This document shows positions 49,758 to 57,275 of a DNA stretch of 64,000 nt, piece after piece; within the stretch, counting starts at the first letter, position 1, and every line of letters begins with the position of its first letter. The translations under genes and the position numbers were made by a program. The notes beneath the pieces were generated by a model. The model saw only the letters and a program-made list of their open reading frames with translations, was not told the DNA's origin and ran no database searches. Origin of the DNA: Promicromonospora sp042731755 (GTDB lineage: Bacteria > Actinomycetota > Actinomycetes > Actinomycetales > Cellulomonadaceae); assembly GCF_042731755.1 (NCBI RefSeq), contig NZ_JBHWLR010000018.1:42488-106487 (forward strand), in the 5' to 3' direction.

Positions 49758-49789
49758 AAAGGGCCCCTCGCCGAAGCGGGGGGCCCTTT
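49758..49789. terminator. terminator hairpin
   Basis: AAAGGGCCCC (49758-49767) pairs with 49780-49789 around a GC-rich loop, with A/T flanks that allow function for both the ATP-grasp gene and the convergent tRNA-His. Confidence 0.8.
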
Positions 49790-49792
49790 GCA

Positions 49793-49868
49793 TGGGGTGA
49801 GCGACGGGACTTGAACCCGCGGCCCTCGCGACCACAACGCGATGCTCTACCAGCTGAGCTACGCCCAC
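49793..49868 (-). tRNA. tRNA-His(GTG), CCA encoded
   Basis: Acceptor GTGGGCG/CGCTCAC (one G-T pair), anticodon loop TTGTGGT with anticodon GTG, T arm GCGGG-TTCAAGT-CCCGT with a G-T closing pair, discriminator C and encoded CCA. A G is present at the -1 position (49869), as histidine tRNAs need. Confidence 0.96.
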
Positions 49869-49940
49869 CATGCTCGCCGATCCTGGACCGGCGACCGTCG
49901 AAAAGCATACATGGTCAGCGGCCACGAACCGAACTCAAAT

Positions 49941-50576
49941 CTACGGAGCGAGCTGCTTCGTGACGGACGTCTCGGCGACGCTCGCGGCGGCGGCGCGAGC
50001 GGTCGCCGTGTCTGGGCCGGGCTGCGCGGGGAACAGGACCTCGCGGTAGTAGCGCAGCTCGTCGATCGACTCCAGGATGTCGGCCAGCGCGCGGTGCCCG
50101 CCGTCCTTCTTGGGGGAGGCGAAGTAGACGCGCGGGTACCAGCGGCGCGAGAGCTCCTTGATCGACGACACGTCGATGATCCGGTAGTGCAGGTACTCGA
50201 CCAGCTCGGGCATGTGCAGGTCGAGGAACGACTTGTCCGTGCCGACGGAGTTGCCGGCCAGCGGAGCCTTGCCCGGCTCGGGCACCCACTCGCGGATGTA
50301 GGCCAGGATCTGCGCCTGGGCCTCCTCGAGGGTCAGCCCCTCGTCGAGCTCCTCGAGCAGGCCGGACGTGGTGTGCATGGTGCGGACGAAGTCGTTCATC
50401 TGCGCCAGCGCCTCGGCCGGAGGTTTGACGAGGACATCGACACCGGTGCCCAGGACGTTGAGATCGGAGTCGGTGACGATCGCGGCGACCTCGATCAGCG
50501 CGTCGGCGCGCAGGTCGAGGCCGGTCATCTCGCAGTCGATCCAGACGATGCGCTCGTTGGGGTTGGGAAGGCTCAC
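49941..50576 (-). CDS. orn: oligoribonuclease
   Basis: A 3'-to-5' exonuclease that degrades 2-5-nt RNAs, including pGpG from c-di-GMP turnover. The 211 residues show the DEDDh motifs: VWIDCEMTGLD (D, E), LAGNSVGTDKSFLDLHMPEL (D) and HRALADILESIDELRYY (H, D). The C-terminal ~25 residues are an alanine-rich extension. GTG 50576 has TAGGCT 6 nt upstream. The orn/tRNA-His adjacency is conserved across actinobacteria. Confidence 0.96.
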   Translation of the reverse strand: MSLPNPNERIVWIDCEMTGLDLRADALIEVAAIVTDSDLNVLGTGVDVLVKPPAEALAQMNDFVRTMHTTSGLLEELDEGLTLEEAQAQILAYIREWVPEPGKAPLAGNSVGTDKSFLDLHMPELVEYLHYRIIDVSSIKELSRRWYPRVYFASPKKDGGHRALADILESIDELRYYREVLFPAQPGPDTATARAAAASVAETSVTKQLAP

Positions 50577-50582
50577 CGACCT

Positions 50583-50588
50583 AGCCTA
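50583..50588 (-). promoter_or_regulatory. -10 box TAGGCT, leaderless orn
   Basis: TAGGCT on the minus strand, 6 nt before the GTG at 50576. Confidence 0.5.
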
Positions 50589-50664
50589 TTCCGTCCGGCG
50601 GCGGGGGTGTTCCGCTGGGTGCGGTACGGGGGCCCGGGGCCGGGTCGTGCCGGGCTGTGCTGCT

Positions 50665-50751
50665 CGACGTCGGCACGTTCCTGCGAGGTCGGCACTCTGC
50701 GTCGAGGTCGGCACAGGCCTGTGCCGACCTCGATGCAAGGTGCCGACGTCG
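50665..50751. repeat. nested palindrome built from a GTCGGCAC motif
   Basis: A near-perfect 38-nt palindrome (50699-50736, core GAGGTCGGCACAGG) is enclosed by a perfect 12-bp outer stem CGACGTCGGCAC (50665-50676 with 50740-50751). An extra direct copy GAGGTCGGCAC lies at 50685-50695. The rest of the 360-nt stretch 50577-50936 holds a 9-bp GGCCCTTCC stem (50781-50789 with 50812-50820) and CCGGTC-type short repeats (about 50870-50940); I see no gene in it. Confidence 0.8.
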
Positions 50752-50936
50752 TGAGTGTGTGGGCCGGCCAGGTGCACGAAGGCCCTTCCGCGAGGCGACG
50801 AGGTCGCTCGGGGAAGGGCCCAGGGTGTCCGACGGCGGTCGGAGTGCTGTTGCTCGGCGGATCGGCCGGCCGGCGGCGCCGGTCGGACCGGGTCAGCCGG
50901 TCGGACAGGTTCGGCCGGTCAGTCCGGTTCAGCCGG

Positions 50937-51086
50937 TCAGATCAGGCGGAGCCGCTTGGCGCGCTTGGCCGTGCGGCGCTCGGGGCGCTCCCGCAGAGCG
51001 CGCTCCTGGGCACCGGCGACCTCTGCGCGGCGGGCGATCTCGGCGACCTGTGCGCGGCCGATGTAGTAGGCGGTCTGGGCATGCAT
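50937..51086 (-). CDS. 49-residue basic microprotein
   Basis: A short ORF, MHAQTAYYIGRAQVAEIARR followed by a Glu/Arg-rich helix ending RTAKRAKRLRLI. A strong Shine-Dalgarno (GGAAGGA, 8 nt before ATG) supports translation. It resembles the 59-residue ORF just upstream in having a His start, Tyr near the N-terminus and an arginine-rich helical body. Function unknown; it could be a nucleic-acid- or ribosome-binding peptide, but that is only a guess from composition. Confidence 0.6.
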   Translation of the reverse strand: MHAQTAYYIGRAQVAEIARRAEVAGAQERALRERPERRTAKRAKRLRLI

Positions 51087-51309
51087 GTCCGTGGTCCTTC
51101 CAGGGGTGGGGAGAGGTGGCGGTCGCAGCGGGCGTGCTCCGGCCGGGTCGCGGTCGGTGCTCCTCAGTGTTTCCGTCGTGTTACATCATCCCAGATTCCG
51201 GAAATGCCGCGCAAGGCGGACAGGGGTGACGTGCAGCACCCTGTCGCAGGTCAGCGGGCGTGCCGAGCCGTCTCGCGGCCGCTACGCGGGGCCATGCCCG
51301 CACAAACAG

Positions 51310-51346
51310 CGAAGCAGAGCGTGTGCCGGGCACACGCTCTGCTTCG
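51310..51346. terminator. 18-bp perfect hairpin after the 59-residue ORF
   Basis: CGAAGCAGAGCGTGTGCC (51310-51327) pairs with 51329-51346, one base apart. It is 52 nt past the stop of the minus-strand small ORF. The remaining spacer 51087-51397 shows nothing else I recognise. Confidence 0.7.
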
Positions 51347-51397
51347 GGATGTCGGAGGCGTCGGTCGCCGGAGGAGCTCCGGCGGACGCCGTACGGG

Positions 51398-51577
51398 TCA
51401 TGCGGACCGCACGCGCAGGGCGGGTGCCGGTGCGCGGTGGTCGTTCCGGTGTGCGGCGCGGGCCTCGGCCCGGCGTCGCTTCTGCTCCTCGCGGAGCCTG
51501 CGTGAACGCCGGTGTTCCTCGGCGTCCTGGAGGCGCTCCCGGTGAAGGGTCTGCGCCAGCTCGTACTCGGTGTGCAC
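51398..51577 (-). CDS. 59-residue basic microprotein
   Basis: MHTEYELAQTLHRERLQDAE opens an uninterrupted, highly charged helix (EEHRRSRRLREEQKRRRAEARAAHRN). GTG 51577 is preceded by GAAAGG at 7 nt, which decides the start against the longer frame to 51643. I recall similar short 'M-[HN]-TEYELA' ORFs in Cellulomonas relatives, always unnamed. It is divergent from the ArsR-like gene. Confidence 0.6.
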   Translation of the reverse strand: MHTEYELAQTLHRERLQDAEEHRRSRRLREEQKRRRAEARAAHRNDHRAPAPALRVRSA

Positions 51578-51735
51578 GTGAGTGCCTTTCGTGACGCTGG
51601 ATTGCCGGTCTCCCGACAGAGGGTCTGGCCGGACCCTGTCCACCGCCCGGTATGGGACCGGACGGACGTCACCGCGGTGTGCCTTGAGCCTCCCAGGAGA
51701 CGGCGGTGCGGCGCACGGCTTTATTCGGGCGAAGT

Positions 51736-51769
51736 CGCTAAAGATTCCTTGCGCAAGTTCTCTTTAGCG
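51736..51769. promoter_or_regulatory. probable ArsR-family operator
   Basis: CGCTAAAG (51736-51743) and CTTTAGCG (51762-51769) are inverted around the palindrome CTTGCGCAAG (51748-51757). The element ends 3 nt before the TACGCT -10 box (51773-51778) of the regulator gene. Confidence 0.6.
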
Positions 51770-51772
51770 TCC

Positions 51773-51778
51773 TACGCT
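51773..51778 (+). promoter_or_regulatory. -10 box TACGCT, leaderless ArsR gene
   Basis: TACGCT, 6 nt before the ATG at 51785. Confidence 0.5.
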
Positions 51779-51784
51779 CGGCGC

Positions 51785-52414
51785 ATGCCCGAGCAGAAAC
51801 AGCCAGAGACCCAGGGGTTCACGCGGCCGACGCCGCCGGAGGACACCGTCATCTCGCAGACCGATGCCATCAAGGCGATGACGCACCCGCTGCGCATCCG
51901 GCTGCTCGGCCTGTTCCGTCCCGGGGTGGAGCTCACCGCCACCCAGTGCGCCGAGCGCACGGGCGAGTCGGTGGCGAGCTGCTCCTTCCACCTGCGTCAG
52001 CTCGAGAAGTACGGGCACGTCGAACGGGCCGAGGCGCACGGCAAGGAGCGCCCGTGGCGAGCCGTGAGCAGGGGGTTCAGCGTGCGACCCAACCTTGCCG
52101 ACCCGGAGGCGTGGCCCGCCGCGCAGGCGTTCGGCAGCATGTTCGTGGCCGAGCAGTTCGCCGCCCTGCAGCGCTGGCTCGCCGACGCGGACCGGGACGA
52201 CCCGTCCTGGGTGTACGCCAGCACCCAGACCGCCCAGGAGTTCTGGGCGACGCGCGACGAGCTCGACGACCTGTCCCGGCAGCTGGAGGAGATCACCGCG
52301 CCGTTCCGCGGCCGCGCGGTGGACCCGGGCAAGCGCCCGGAGGGCGCGCGCCGCGCCCACCTGTTCGGCGCGGTCTGGGCCGAGATCCCGGAGCCGGAGG
52401 GCGAGGACGCATGA
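51785..52414 (+). CDS. ArsR-like helix-turn-helix regulator
   Basis: A 209-residue winged-helix protein: DAIKAMTHPLRIRLLGLFRPG, recognition helix ATQCAERTGESVASCSFHLRQLEKYGHVERAEAHGKERPWRAV (about 50-92), then a ~110-residue helical C-terminal domain that small ArsR proteins lack. No metal-binding cysteine set is obvious, so it more likely senses an organic ligand. ATG 51785 is set by the -10 box. Its stop overlaps the MFS start (ATGA), so it probably represses its own operon through the inverted repeat upstream. Confidence 0.9.
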   Translation: MPEQKQPETQGFTRPTPPEDTVISQTDAIKAMTHPLRIRLLGLFRPGVELTATQCAERTGESVASCSFHLRQLEKYGHVERAEAHGKERPWRAVSRGFSVRPNLADPEAWPAAQAFGSMFVAEQFAALQRWLADADRDDPSWVYASTQTAQEFWATRDELDDLSRQLEEITAPFRGRAVDPGKRPEGARRAHLFGAVWAEIPEPEGEDA

Positions 52415-53799
52415 CCACCGTCAAGCCGACCGCCCCGGACGACGGCGCCGTGCCGGGTGGCGGCGCCGTGCCGGACGACGGCACCGTGCCGGACGCCAGC
52501 ACCGTGCCGGACGCCAGCACCGTGCCGGACGACCGCGCCGCCCCGGGCGACCCGTCCGCCGTCGGGCAGCCGTTGCCCGCCGACCCCGCCCGGTACCTGC
52601 GGACGCCGCTCTTCCGGACCCTCGTGGTGGGCTGGACGCTCGCGAACGTGGCGGACTCGCTGCTCACGCTGCTCATGGCGGTCTGGGTCGCGGACCTGAC
52701 CGGCAGCGCCGCGCTCGGCGGTCTGACGTTCGCCCTGCTGGGCCTGCCCGCGCTCGCCTCGCCGTTCCTGGGGTACCTGGCGGACCGGGTGTCCCGGCGG
52801 CGCATGCTCGTGGTCGCCTACGTGGTGGGCGCGCTCGGGCTGGTGCCGCTGTTCTGGGTGACCCGGGCGGACCAGGTCTGGATCGTCTTCGCGGCCACGC
52901 TGGTGTACTCGGCGGTCGCGTACGTCACGGGCGCCTGCCAGTCGGGCATCCTCAAGGACCTCCTGCCCAACGAGGCCCTCGGCCACGCCAACGGGCGCCT
53001 GTCGATGATCGACCAGGTGTTCCGTGTGGCCCTGCCGCTGGTCGGCGCCGCGGTCTACGCCCTGGTGGGCGTGGTGCCGCTGGTCGCGGTGGCCGTCGCG
53101 GGGTTCGTGGGCGCGGCGGTCGTGCTCGGCCTCGTGCGGGTCACCGAGTCGCGGTTCGAGGGCGAGCCGGGCGAGTCGTACCTCGCGGCGACGACGGCCG
53201 GGTTCCGCCACCTGTTCGGCACCCAGCCGCTCGGCGGGATGACCTGGAACGCCCTGATCGTGTTCGCGTCGGTCGGCCTCGTGAACGCCGTCTCCTTCGC
53301 CGTGCTCGACGGCCTGGGGCTGCCCGCGGCCTGGCTCGGCCCGGTCACGGTGCTGCAGGGGGTGACGGGGTTCGTCGCCGGGGCGGTCACGCCGCGCCTC
53401 ATGCTGCGGTACGGCCGGCCGCGGGTCTACGCCATCGGGATCCTCGCCGGGGGCGTGGCCCTCGTGCCGCTCATGTTCAGCTGGGTGGTCCCCGCGATCG
53501 TGGCTCAGGCGCTGCTCGGCTTCGGGGTGACGTCCGCGATCATCGCGTGGGTCACGGAGCGCCAGGTCCGGACCCCGGAACGGCTCCAGGGCCGGGTCGC
53601 CGCCGCCGGGCACCTGGTCGGCAACCTGCCGGGCACCGTGGTGACCGCACTCGGCGCGGGGCTGCTCGCGTTCGTGGACTACCGGCTGCTGGTCCTCGCG
53701 AACGTGATCGTGGTGGTCGGCGCGGGGCTGGCCGCCCTGCGCCTGCGCCGCACGCCCGACCCCGACGTGTCAGACCGTCAGGTCACCCAAGTGACCTGA
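52411..53799 (+). CDS. MFS transporter, drug-efflux type (MFS_3-like)
   Basis: A 462-residue major facilitator with about 12 helices. The loop 2-3 signature YLADRVSRRRMLVVAYVVGALG and NGRLSMIDQVFRVALPLVGAAV point to the MFS_3/enterobactin-exporter-like group of effluxers. The first ~60 residues are a cytoplasmic disordered tail of imperfect six-residue repeats (DDGxVP/DASTVP), unusual for the family. It is the target of the ArsR-like regulator. The last codons (SDRQVTQVT) and stop are encoded within a palindrome. Confidence 0.9.
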   Translation: MTTVKPTAPDDGAVPGGGAVPDDGTVPDASTVPDASTVPDDRAAPGDPSAVGQPLPADPARYLRTPLFRTLVVGWTLANVADSLLTLLMAVWVADLTGSAALGGLTFALLGLPALASPFLGYLADRVSRRRMLVVAYVVGALGLVPLFWVTRADQVWIVFAATLVYSAVAYVTGACQSGILKDLLPNEALGHANGRLSMIDQVFRVALPLVGAAVYALVGVVPLVAVAVAGFVGAAVVLGLVRVTESRFEGEPGESYLAATTAGFRHLFGTQPLGGMTWNALIVFASVGLVNAVSFAVLDGLGLPAAWLGPVTVLQGVTGFVAGAVTPRLMLRYGRPRVYAIGILAGGVALVPLMFSWVVPAIVAQALLGFGVTSAIIAWVTERQVRTPERLQGRVAAAGHLVGNLPGTVVTALGAGLLAFVDYRLLVLANVIVVVGAGLAALRLRRTPDPDVSDRQVTQVT

Positions 53800-53809
53800 G
53801 GGTCTGACA
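53768..53809. repeat. 19-bp inverted repeat (family C) over the MFS gene end
   Basis: TGTCAGACCGTCAGGTCAC (53768-53786) pairs with 53791-53809 at 18 of 19 positions around CCAA. It encodes the last residues and the TGA of the MFS gene and faces the convergent FHA gene. Confidence 0.8.
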
Positions 53810-53815
53810 CCCCGG

Positions 53816-54775
53816 TCAGGCCTCGCCCGGGAGAGCCTTGCGGATCACCAGGCGGGTCCACGCGCCGAGGAAGACCCGGTCGTTCTCCTCGATCTCGCGG
53901 CGCACCCCCTGGTTCAGGGGGCTGTCCGGCAGCGGGTCGCCCGCCGCCGCCACGAAGGTCCCGTTCGACGAGCCGAGATCCTCGACCCACCAGCGCTGGC
54001 CGTCGGTCGTGAGCTGGCAGTGCCGCCGGGACACCCCGGGATCGCTGCCGCAGTCGATGTCCGGGTGGATGCCGCGCGACCTCGACGGCCGCCCGACCAG
54101 CAGGCTGCGCTGCCGCAGCGTGACGAGGCCGGGCAGGCCCGCGGACGGCATCGGGTCCTCCGGCCGCTCGTGCGCGTACCAGTCGGGGTCCACCCAGATC
54201 TCGGCCACCCAGGCCTCGTCGCCCGGGACGGGCGGCGCGGCCAGGCCGCCGCCGTCCGGCGACGGCGCGGGGGCGGGCACTCCGGCGGACGCCGGCGCCC
54301 CGGCCGGCCCGGGCACTCCGGCCGACACCGGCGCCGAGGCCACGGATGCCGACCCGGCCGGCTCGCCCGACGGCGTCCCGACCGGCACCGGCGCCGAGCC
54401 CGCCGACGCCGCGCCGGCCCCCGCCACGGAACCGATCGCGGGCTGCGTGGCGTCCAGGTCGCCGAGGTCCAGGCCGGACGTCGGCGGGGGCGGCGGAGCC
54501 GGCGTGCCGGTGGTGAAGTCGTACCCGCAGTTCTCGCAGAACAGGGAGTCGGCCGGGGACACGTCGCCGCAGTTCGGGCAGGTCACGGGGCCCGCGGAGC
54601 CCTCGGCGGGCGCTGCGGGCGCACCACCGGACGCGCCCGTGCCGGTCGCGACGCTCCCGGGTGCGGCGGACCCGCCGGACGACGCGGCGCCGGCGCCCGC
54701 GGGGATCGGGGTGCCGCAGACGTCGCAGTAGTCCGTGGCCTGGCTGGTGTGTCCCTCCGGACAGACGACGGTCAT
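53816..54775 (-). CDS. zinc-ribbon FHA domain protein
   Basis: A 319-residue protein: zinc-ribbon pairs CPEG...CDVCG (about 5-21) and CPNCG...CENCG (about 66-83), a ~100-residue Pro/Ala/Gly linker, a short conserved beta segment AWVAEIWVDPDWYAHERPEDPMP, and a C-terminal FHA domain (about 222-310) with GR, SRRH and SSNGT, the residues that grip phosphothreonine. It is the last gene of the pknG operon and overlaps the VWA stop (ATGA). By analogy with GarA/OdhI it is a candidate reader or substrate of the kinase, though the GarA ETTS phosphosite is missing. Confidence 0.88.
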   Translation of the reverse strand: MTVVCPEGHTSQATDYCDVCGTPIPAGAGAASSGGSAAPGSVATGTGASGGAPAAPAEGSAGPVTCPNCGDVSPADSLFCENCGYDFTTGTPAPPPPPTSGLDLGDLDATQPAIGSVAGAGAASAGSAPVPVGTPSGEPAGSASVASAPVSAGVPGPAGAPASAGVPAPAPSPDGGGLAAPPVPGDEAWVAEIWVDPDWYAHERPEDPMPSAGLPGLVTLRQRSLLVGRPSRSRGIHPDIDCGSDPGVSRRHCQLTTDGQRWWVEDLGSSNGTFVAAAGDPLPDSPLNQGVRREIEENDRVFLGAWTRLVIRKALPGEA

Positions 54776-56091
54776 GCGCGCCGGACCCGGGTCGTCTTGG
54801 TGGAGGCGGTGTCGAGTGCCATCTCGTCCAGCTTGGCGGTGTTGCGCTTGAGCCGCACGGTGCCCTCCTCCTCGTTCTCGACCTCGACGATCTTGCGCAG
54901 GCGCGACGTGGCCTCGTCGTTGCCGGTCTCGGCGGCGAGCTGCACAGCCCGGCCGAGCTTCACGGTCGCCGTCGCCTCGTCGCCGGCGGCCTTGGCCGCC
55001 AGGCCCTCCTGGATGGCCGAGGCGAGCTCGGCCTGGCCCGTGTAGTGCGCCACCTCGGGGCTGATCCGGGCGGTGAGCGTGGAGTCGTCCGACCACTTGG
55101 CCTTGACCAGGCCCGACGCCTGCACCTCGCCGCCCACCGCGACCTGGACCCGCGCCGCTAGCTGCTCCGAGCCCACGGGCTTGGCCGCCACGCGCACGGC
55201 CACGTGGTAGTCGCGGGTCTCGTCGGCCCACGCGCCGGTCGGGAACCCGCTGGTCAGCGGGTTCACCTCGGTACGACGGCTCGTCAGGTCGTCCACCTCG
55301 GGGGCCACCTGCTTGACGAACAGGACCTGCGACCCCTGCGGCGCCCACACCCGCAGGTCCACCGAGGCCACGCCGCGCGCCATGGACTTGCGCACCAGGG
55401 CCGCGAAGTCCTCGGCGATGTCCTCCGGCCGCGCGATGAGGTCGACGGTGCCGAGCAGCGCCGTCGAGATCTTGCGCAGCTCCCCGACCACCCAGCGGTC
55501 GCCCACGCCGCGGGCGTCGCACTGGAAGTGGCCCGTGACGTCCTCGATCATCCTGTCCAGGTGCATCGACGGCTCGGACTCGTTCTTGCCGTCGGTCAGC
55601 AGGATCAGGTGCTTCTGCGCCGCCGGGACCGTGGCGAACAGGTCGTCCGCGAGCCGCAGCCACGTCGAGATGGCCGTGCCGCCGCTGGCCGACATCGTGG
55701 AGATGGCGCGCTTGGCCTCGGCGCGGGCGCCGGGCTCCATGGCCACCATCGGCACGCGGGCGTTGGGGTAGGGGAAGATCCGGGTGGCCACGTGCGACCC
55801 GCCGATGATCGCGAACAGCGTGCCGTCCGGGATCTGGTCCACGGCGACGGCGGCGGCGTGCTTGGCGGCCTCCATGTTGCGGCCCTGCATGGACCCGGAC
55901 GTGTCGACGGCGACGATCTCGGCGACCTGCCCCGTGCCGCCGGCGTCCGCGGTGGCGCTCGCGCCCGGGGCGACGCCGACGGCCCCGGCCGTACCGGCGC
56001 CGGTGCAGGTCACGGACACGATGGCGTGCACGTCGGTGCCGCCGTCGGACAGGAACTCGTTCTGGAAGACCTCGGCGGAGAACTCGGCCAC
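54772..56091 (-). CDS. von Willebrand factor A domain protein
   Basis: A 439-residue soluble protein. The VWA domain (about 55-250) has an intact MIDAS: DTSGSMQG (Asp63), SASGGTAISTW threonine and LLTDGKNESEP. A beta-rich middle region and a C-terminal helical part (TGQAELASAIQEGLAAKAAGDEATATVKLGRAV) follow. VWA proteins with kinases and PP2C form scaffolds in stress-signalling triads such as TerY-P. GTG 56091 starts 25 nt after the PP2C stop. Confidence 0.9.
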   Translation of the reverse strand: MAEFSAEVFQNEFLSDGGTDVHAIVSVTCTGAGTAGAVGVAPGASATADAGGTGQVAEIVAVDTSGSMQGRNMEAAKHAAAVAVDQIPDGTLFAIIGGSHVATRIFPYPNARVPMVAMEPGARAEAKRAISTMSASGGTAISTWLRLADDLFATVPAAQKHLILLTDGKNESEPSMHLDRMIEDVTGHFQCDARGVGDRWVVGELRKISTALLGTVDLIARPEDIAEDFAALVRKSMARGVASVDLRVWAPQGSQVLFVKQVAPEVDDLTSRRTEVNPLTSGFPTGAWADETRDYHVAVRVAAKPVGSEQLAARVQVAVGGEVQASGLVKAKWSDDSTLTARISPEVAHYTGQAELASAIQEGLAAKAAGDEATATVKLGRAVQLAAETGNDEATSRLRKIVEVENEEEGTVRLKRNTAKLDEMALDTASTKTTRVRRA

Positions 56092-56116
56092 GGTGGCTCC
56101 TCTCGGTTACGGCAGG

Positions 56117-57232
56117 CTAACGCTGCTCGGTGACAGTCGGGTCGATCCGGGCGAGCGCGGCGGTGATGTTGTCCCGCCCGCCCTGGGCGTTGGCCCAGCG
56201 GACCAGCGCCGCCGCCGCGGCGTGGGGCTCGCCGCAGCCGGCGAACCTGCGCACGAGCTCGCCCATCTGGTGCGCGTCGGAGCAGTAGTTCCACAGGCCG
56301 TCCGAGCAGACCAGCAGCCAGCCGGGCCCGGACGGGACGGTCGCGGCGCACCGCGCGTCGGTGTCGGGGGCGTCGGGGCCGAGCCAGCGCGTGATGGCGT
56401 GCGCCTGGGGCGACGTCTCCGCCTGGGCGCGCGGCACGCCCGCCGCGATCATCTCCTGCGCCCACGAGTCGTCGACGCTGAGCTGCTCGGCCGGCCCGGC
56501 GTCCGGCAGCCAGTACACGCGCGAGTCGCCCAGCCACCCGGCGACGATCAGGTCGTGGTCCACGACGGCGGCCACGAAGGTGCACGACGGCGGGTCGTCC
56601 GCCACGTTCGTCCCCTTCGTCGCGGCGAGCTGCTCCGCCGCGCCCCGCACCGCCTGGCCGGCGGCGCGCGACGCCGCGACCATGGCGTCGGTCCAGCCGG
56701 CGATGCGCCGGCTGGTGGCGCCCGCGACCGAGCTGGACCCCTCGGGCCCGTAGGCCACGAGCACGTCCCGGGCGGCGCGGCTCGCGGCGAGCGAGGCGAC
56801 GTCGGAGTCCGGGGCGCTGGAGACGCCGTCGCACACCACGAGCGCGGCGAAGGTGCTGCTCGCCGCCAGCGCCATCGCGTCCTCGTTGCGGGCGTGCCGG
56901 ATGCCCCGGTCGCAGACGCCGGCCACCCAGGCGGCCGGGCGCTCCTCGAAGTGGTCGCGCTCGGACTGGCCGGGGGCGCCGCAGTCGGCGCAGTAGCCGT
57001 CGTCGGCGATCTGGCCGCCGCAGGCGGCGCACTTGCGCCGCCCGGCCTCGCCCGTCGCCGGGTCGAGGTCCAGCACGGTGGGGGCCACGTCGAGGGTCAC
57101 CTCGGACGGCAGGGACGGGTCGTCGGCGACGGCGCCCAGCGAGGTGCCGCAGTTCTCGCAGAACCTGGCGCGGGGCGCCGCGCTCTCCCCGCAGCTCGGG
57201 CAACGGACGAGGACACTGTCGTCGGCGCTCAT
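56117..57232 (-). CDS. zinc-ribbon PP2C protein phosphatase
   Basis: A 371-residue Ser/Thr phosphatase that would remove phosphates placed by PknG. Two N-terminal zinc ribbons (CPSCGE...CENCG about 11-29; CAACGG...CADCG about 68-84) precede a PP2C domain with metal aspartates in GIRHARNEDAM and VVCDGVSSAPDS, then GWLGDSRVYWL, LLVCSDGLWNYCSD and GGRDNITAAL. It is soluble, with no membrane helix. ATG 57232 lies 43 nt after the pknG stop. Confidence 0.92.
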   Translation of the reverse strand: MSADDSVLVRCPSCGESAAPRARFCENCGTSLGAVADDPSLPSEVTLDVAPTVLDLDPATGEAGRRKCAACGGQIADDGYCADCGAPGQSERDHFEERPAAWVAGVCDRGIRHARNEDAMALAASSTFAALVVCDGVSSAPDSDVASLAASRAARDVLVAYGPEGSSSVAGATSRRIAGWTDAMVAASRAAGQAVRGAAEQLAATKGTNVADDPPSCTFVAAVVDHDLIVAGWLGDSRVYWLPDAGPAEQLSVDDSWAQEMIAAGVPRAQAETSPQAHAITRWLGPDAPDTDARCAATVPSGPGWLLVCSDGLWNYCSDAHQMGELVRRFAGCGEPHAAAAALVRWANAQGGRDNITAALARIDPTVTEQR

Positions 57233-57275
57233 GTGTCGGTCGATCTCCTTGCGTTCGTCAGGGCTCCTGCCCCCA

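Noticed and set aside
50937..51577. The two microproteins as a toxin-antitoxin pair
   Set aside because: They are 311 nt apart with a hairpin between them, both basic, and neither matches a known toxin or antitoxin pattern.
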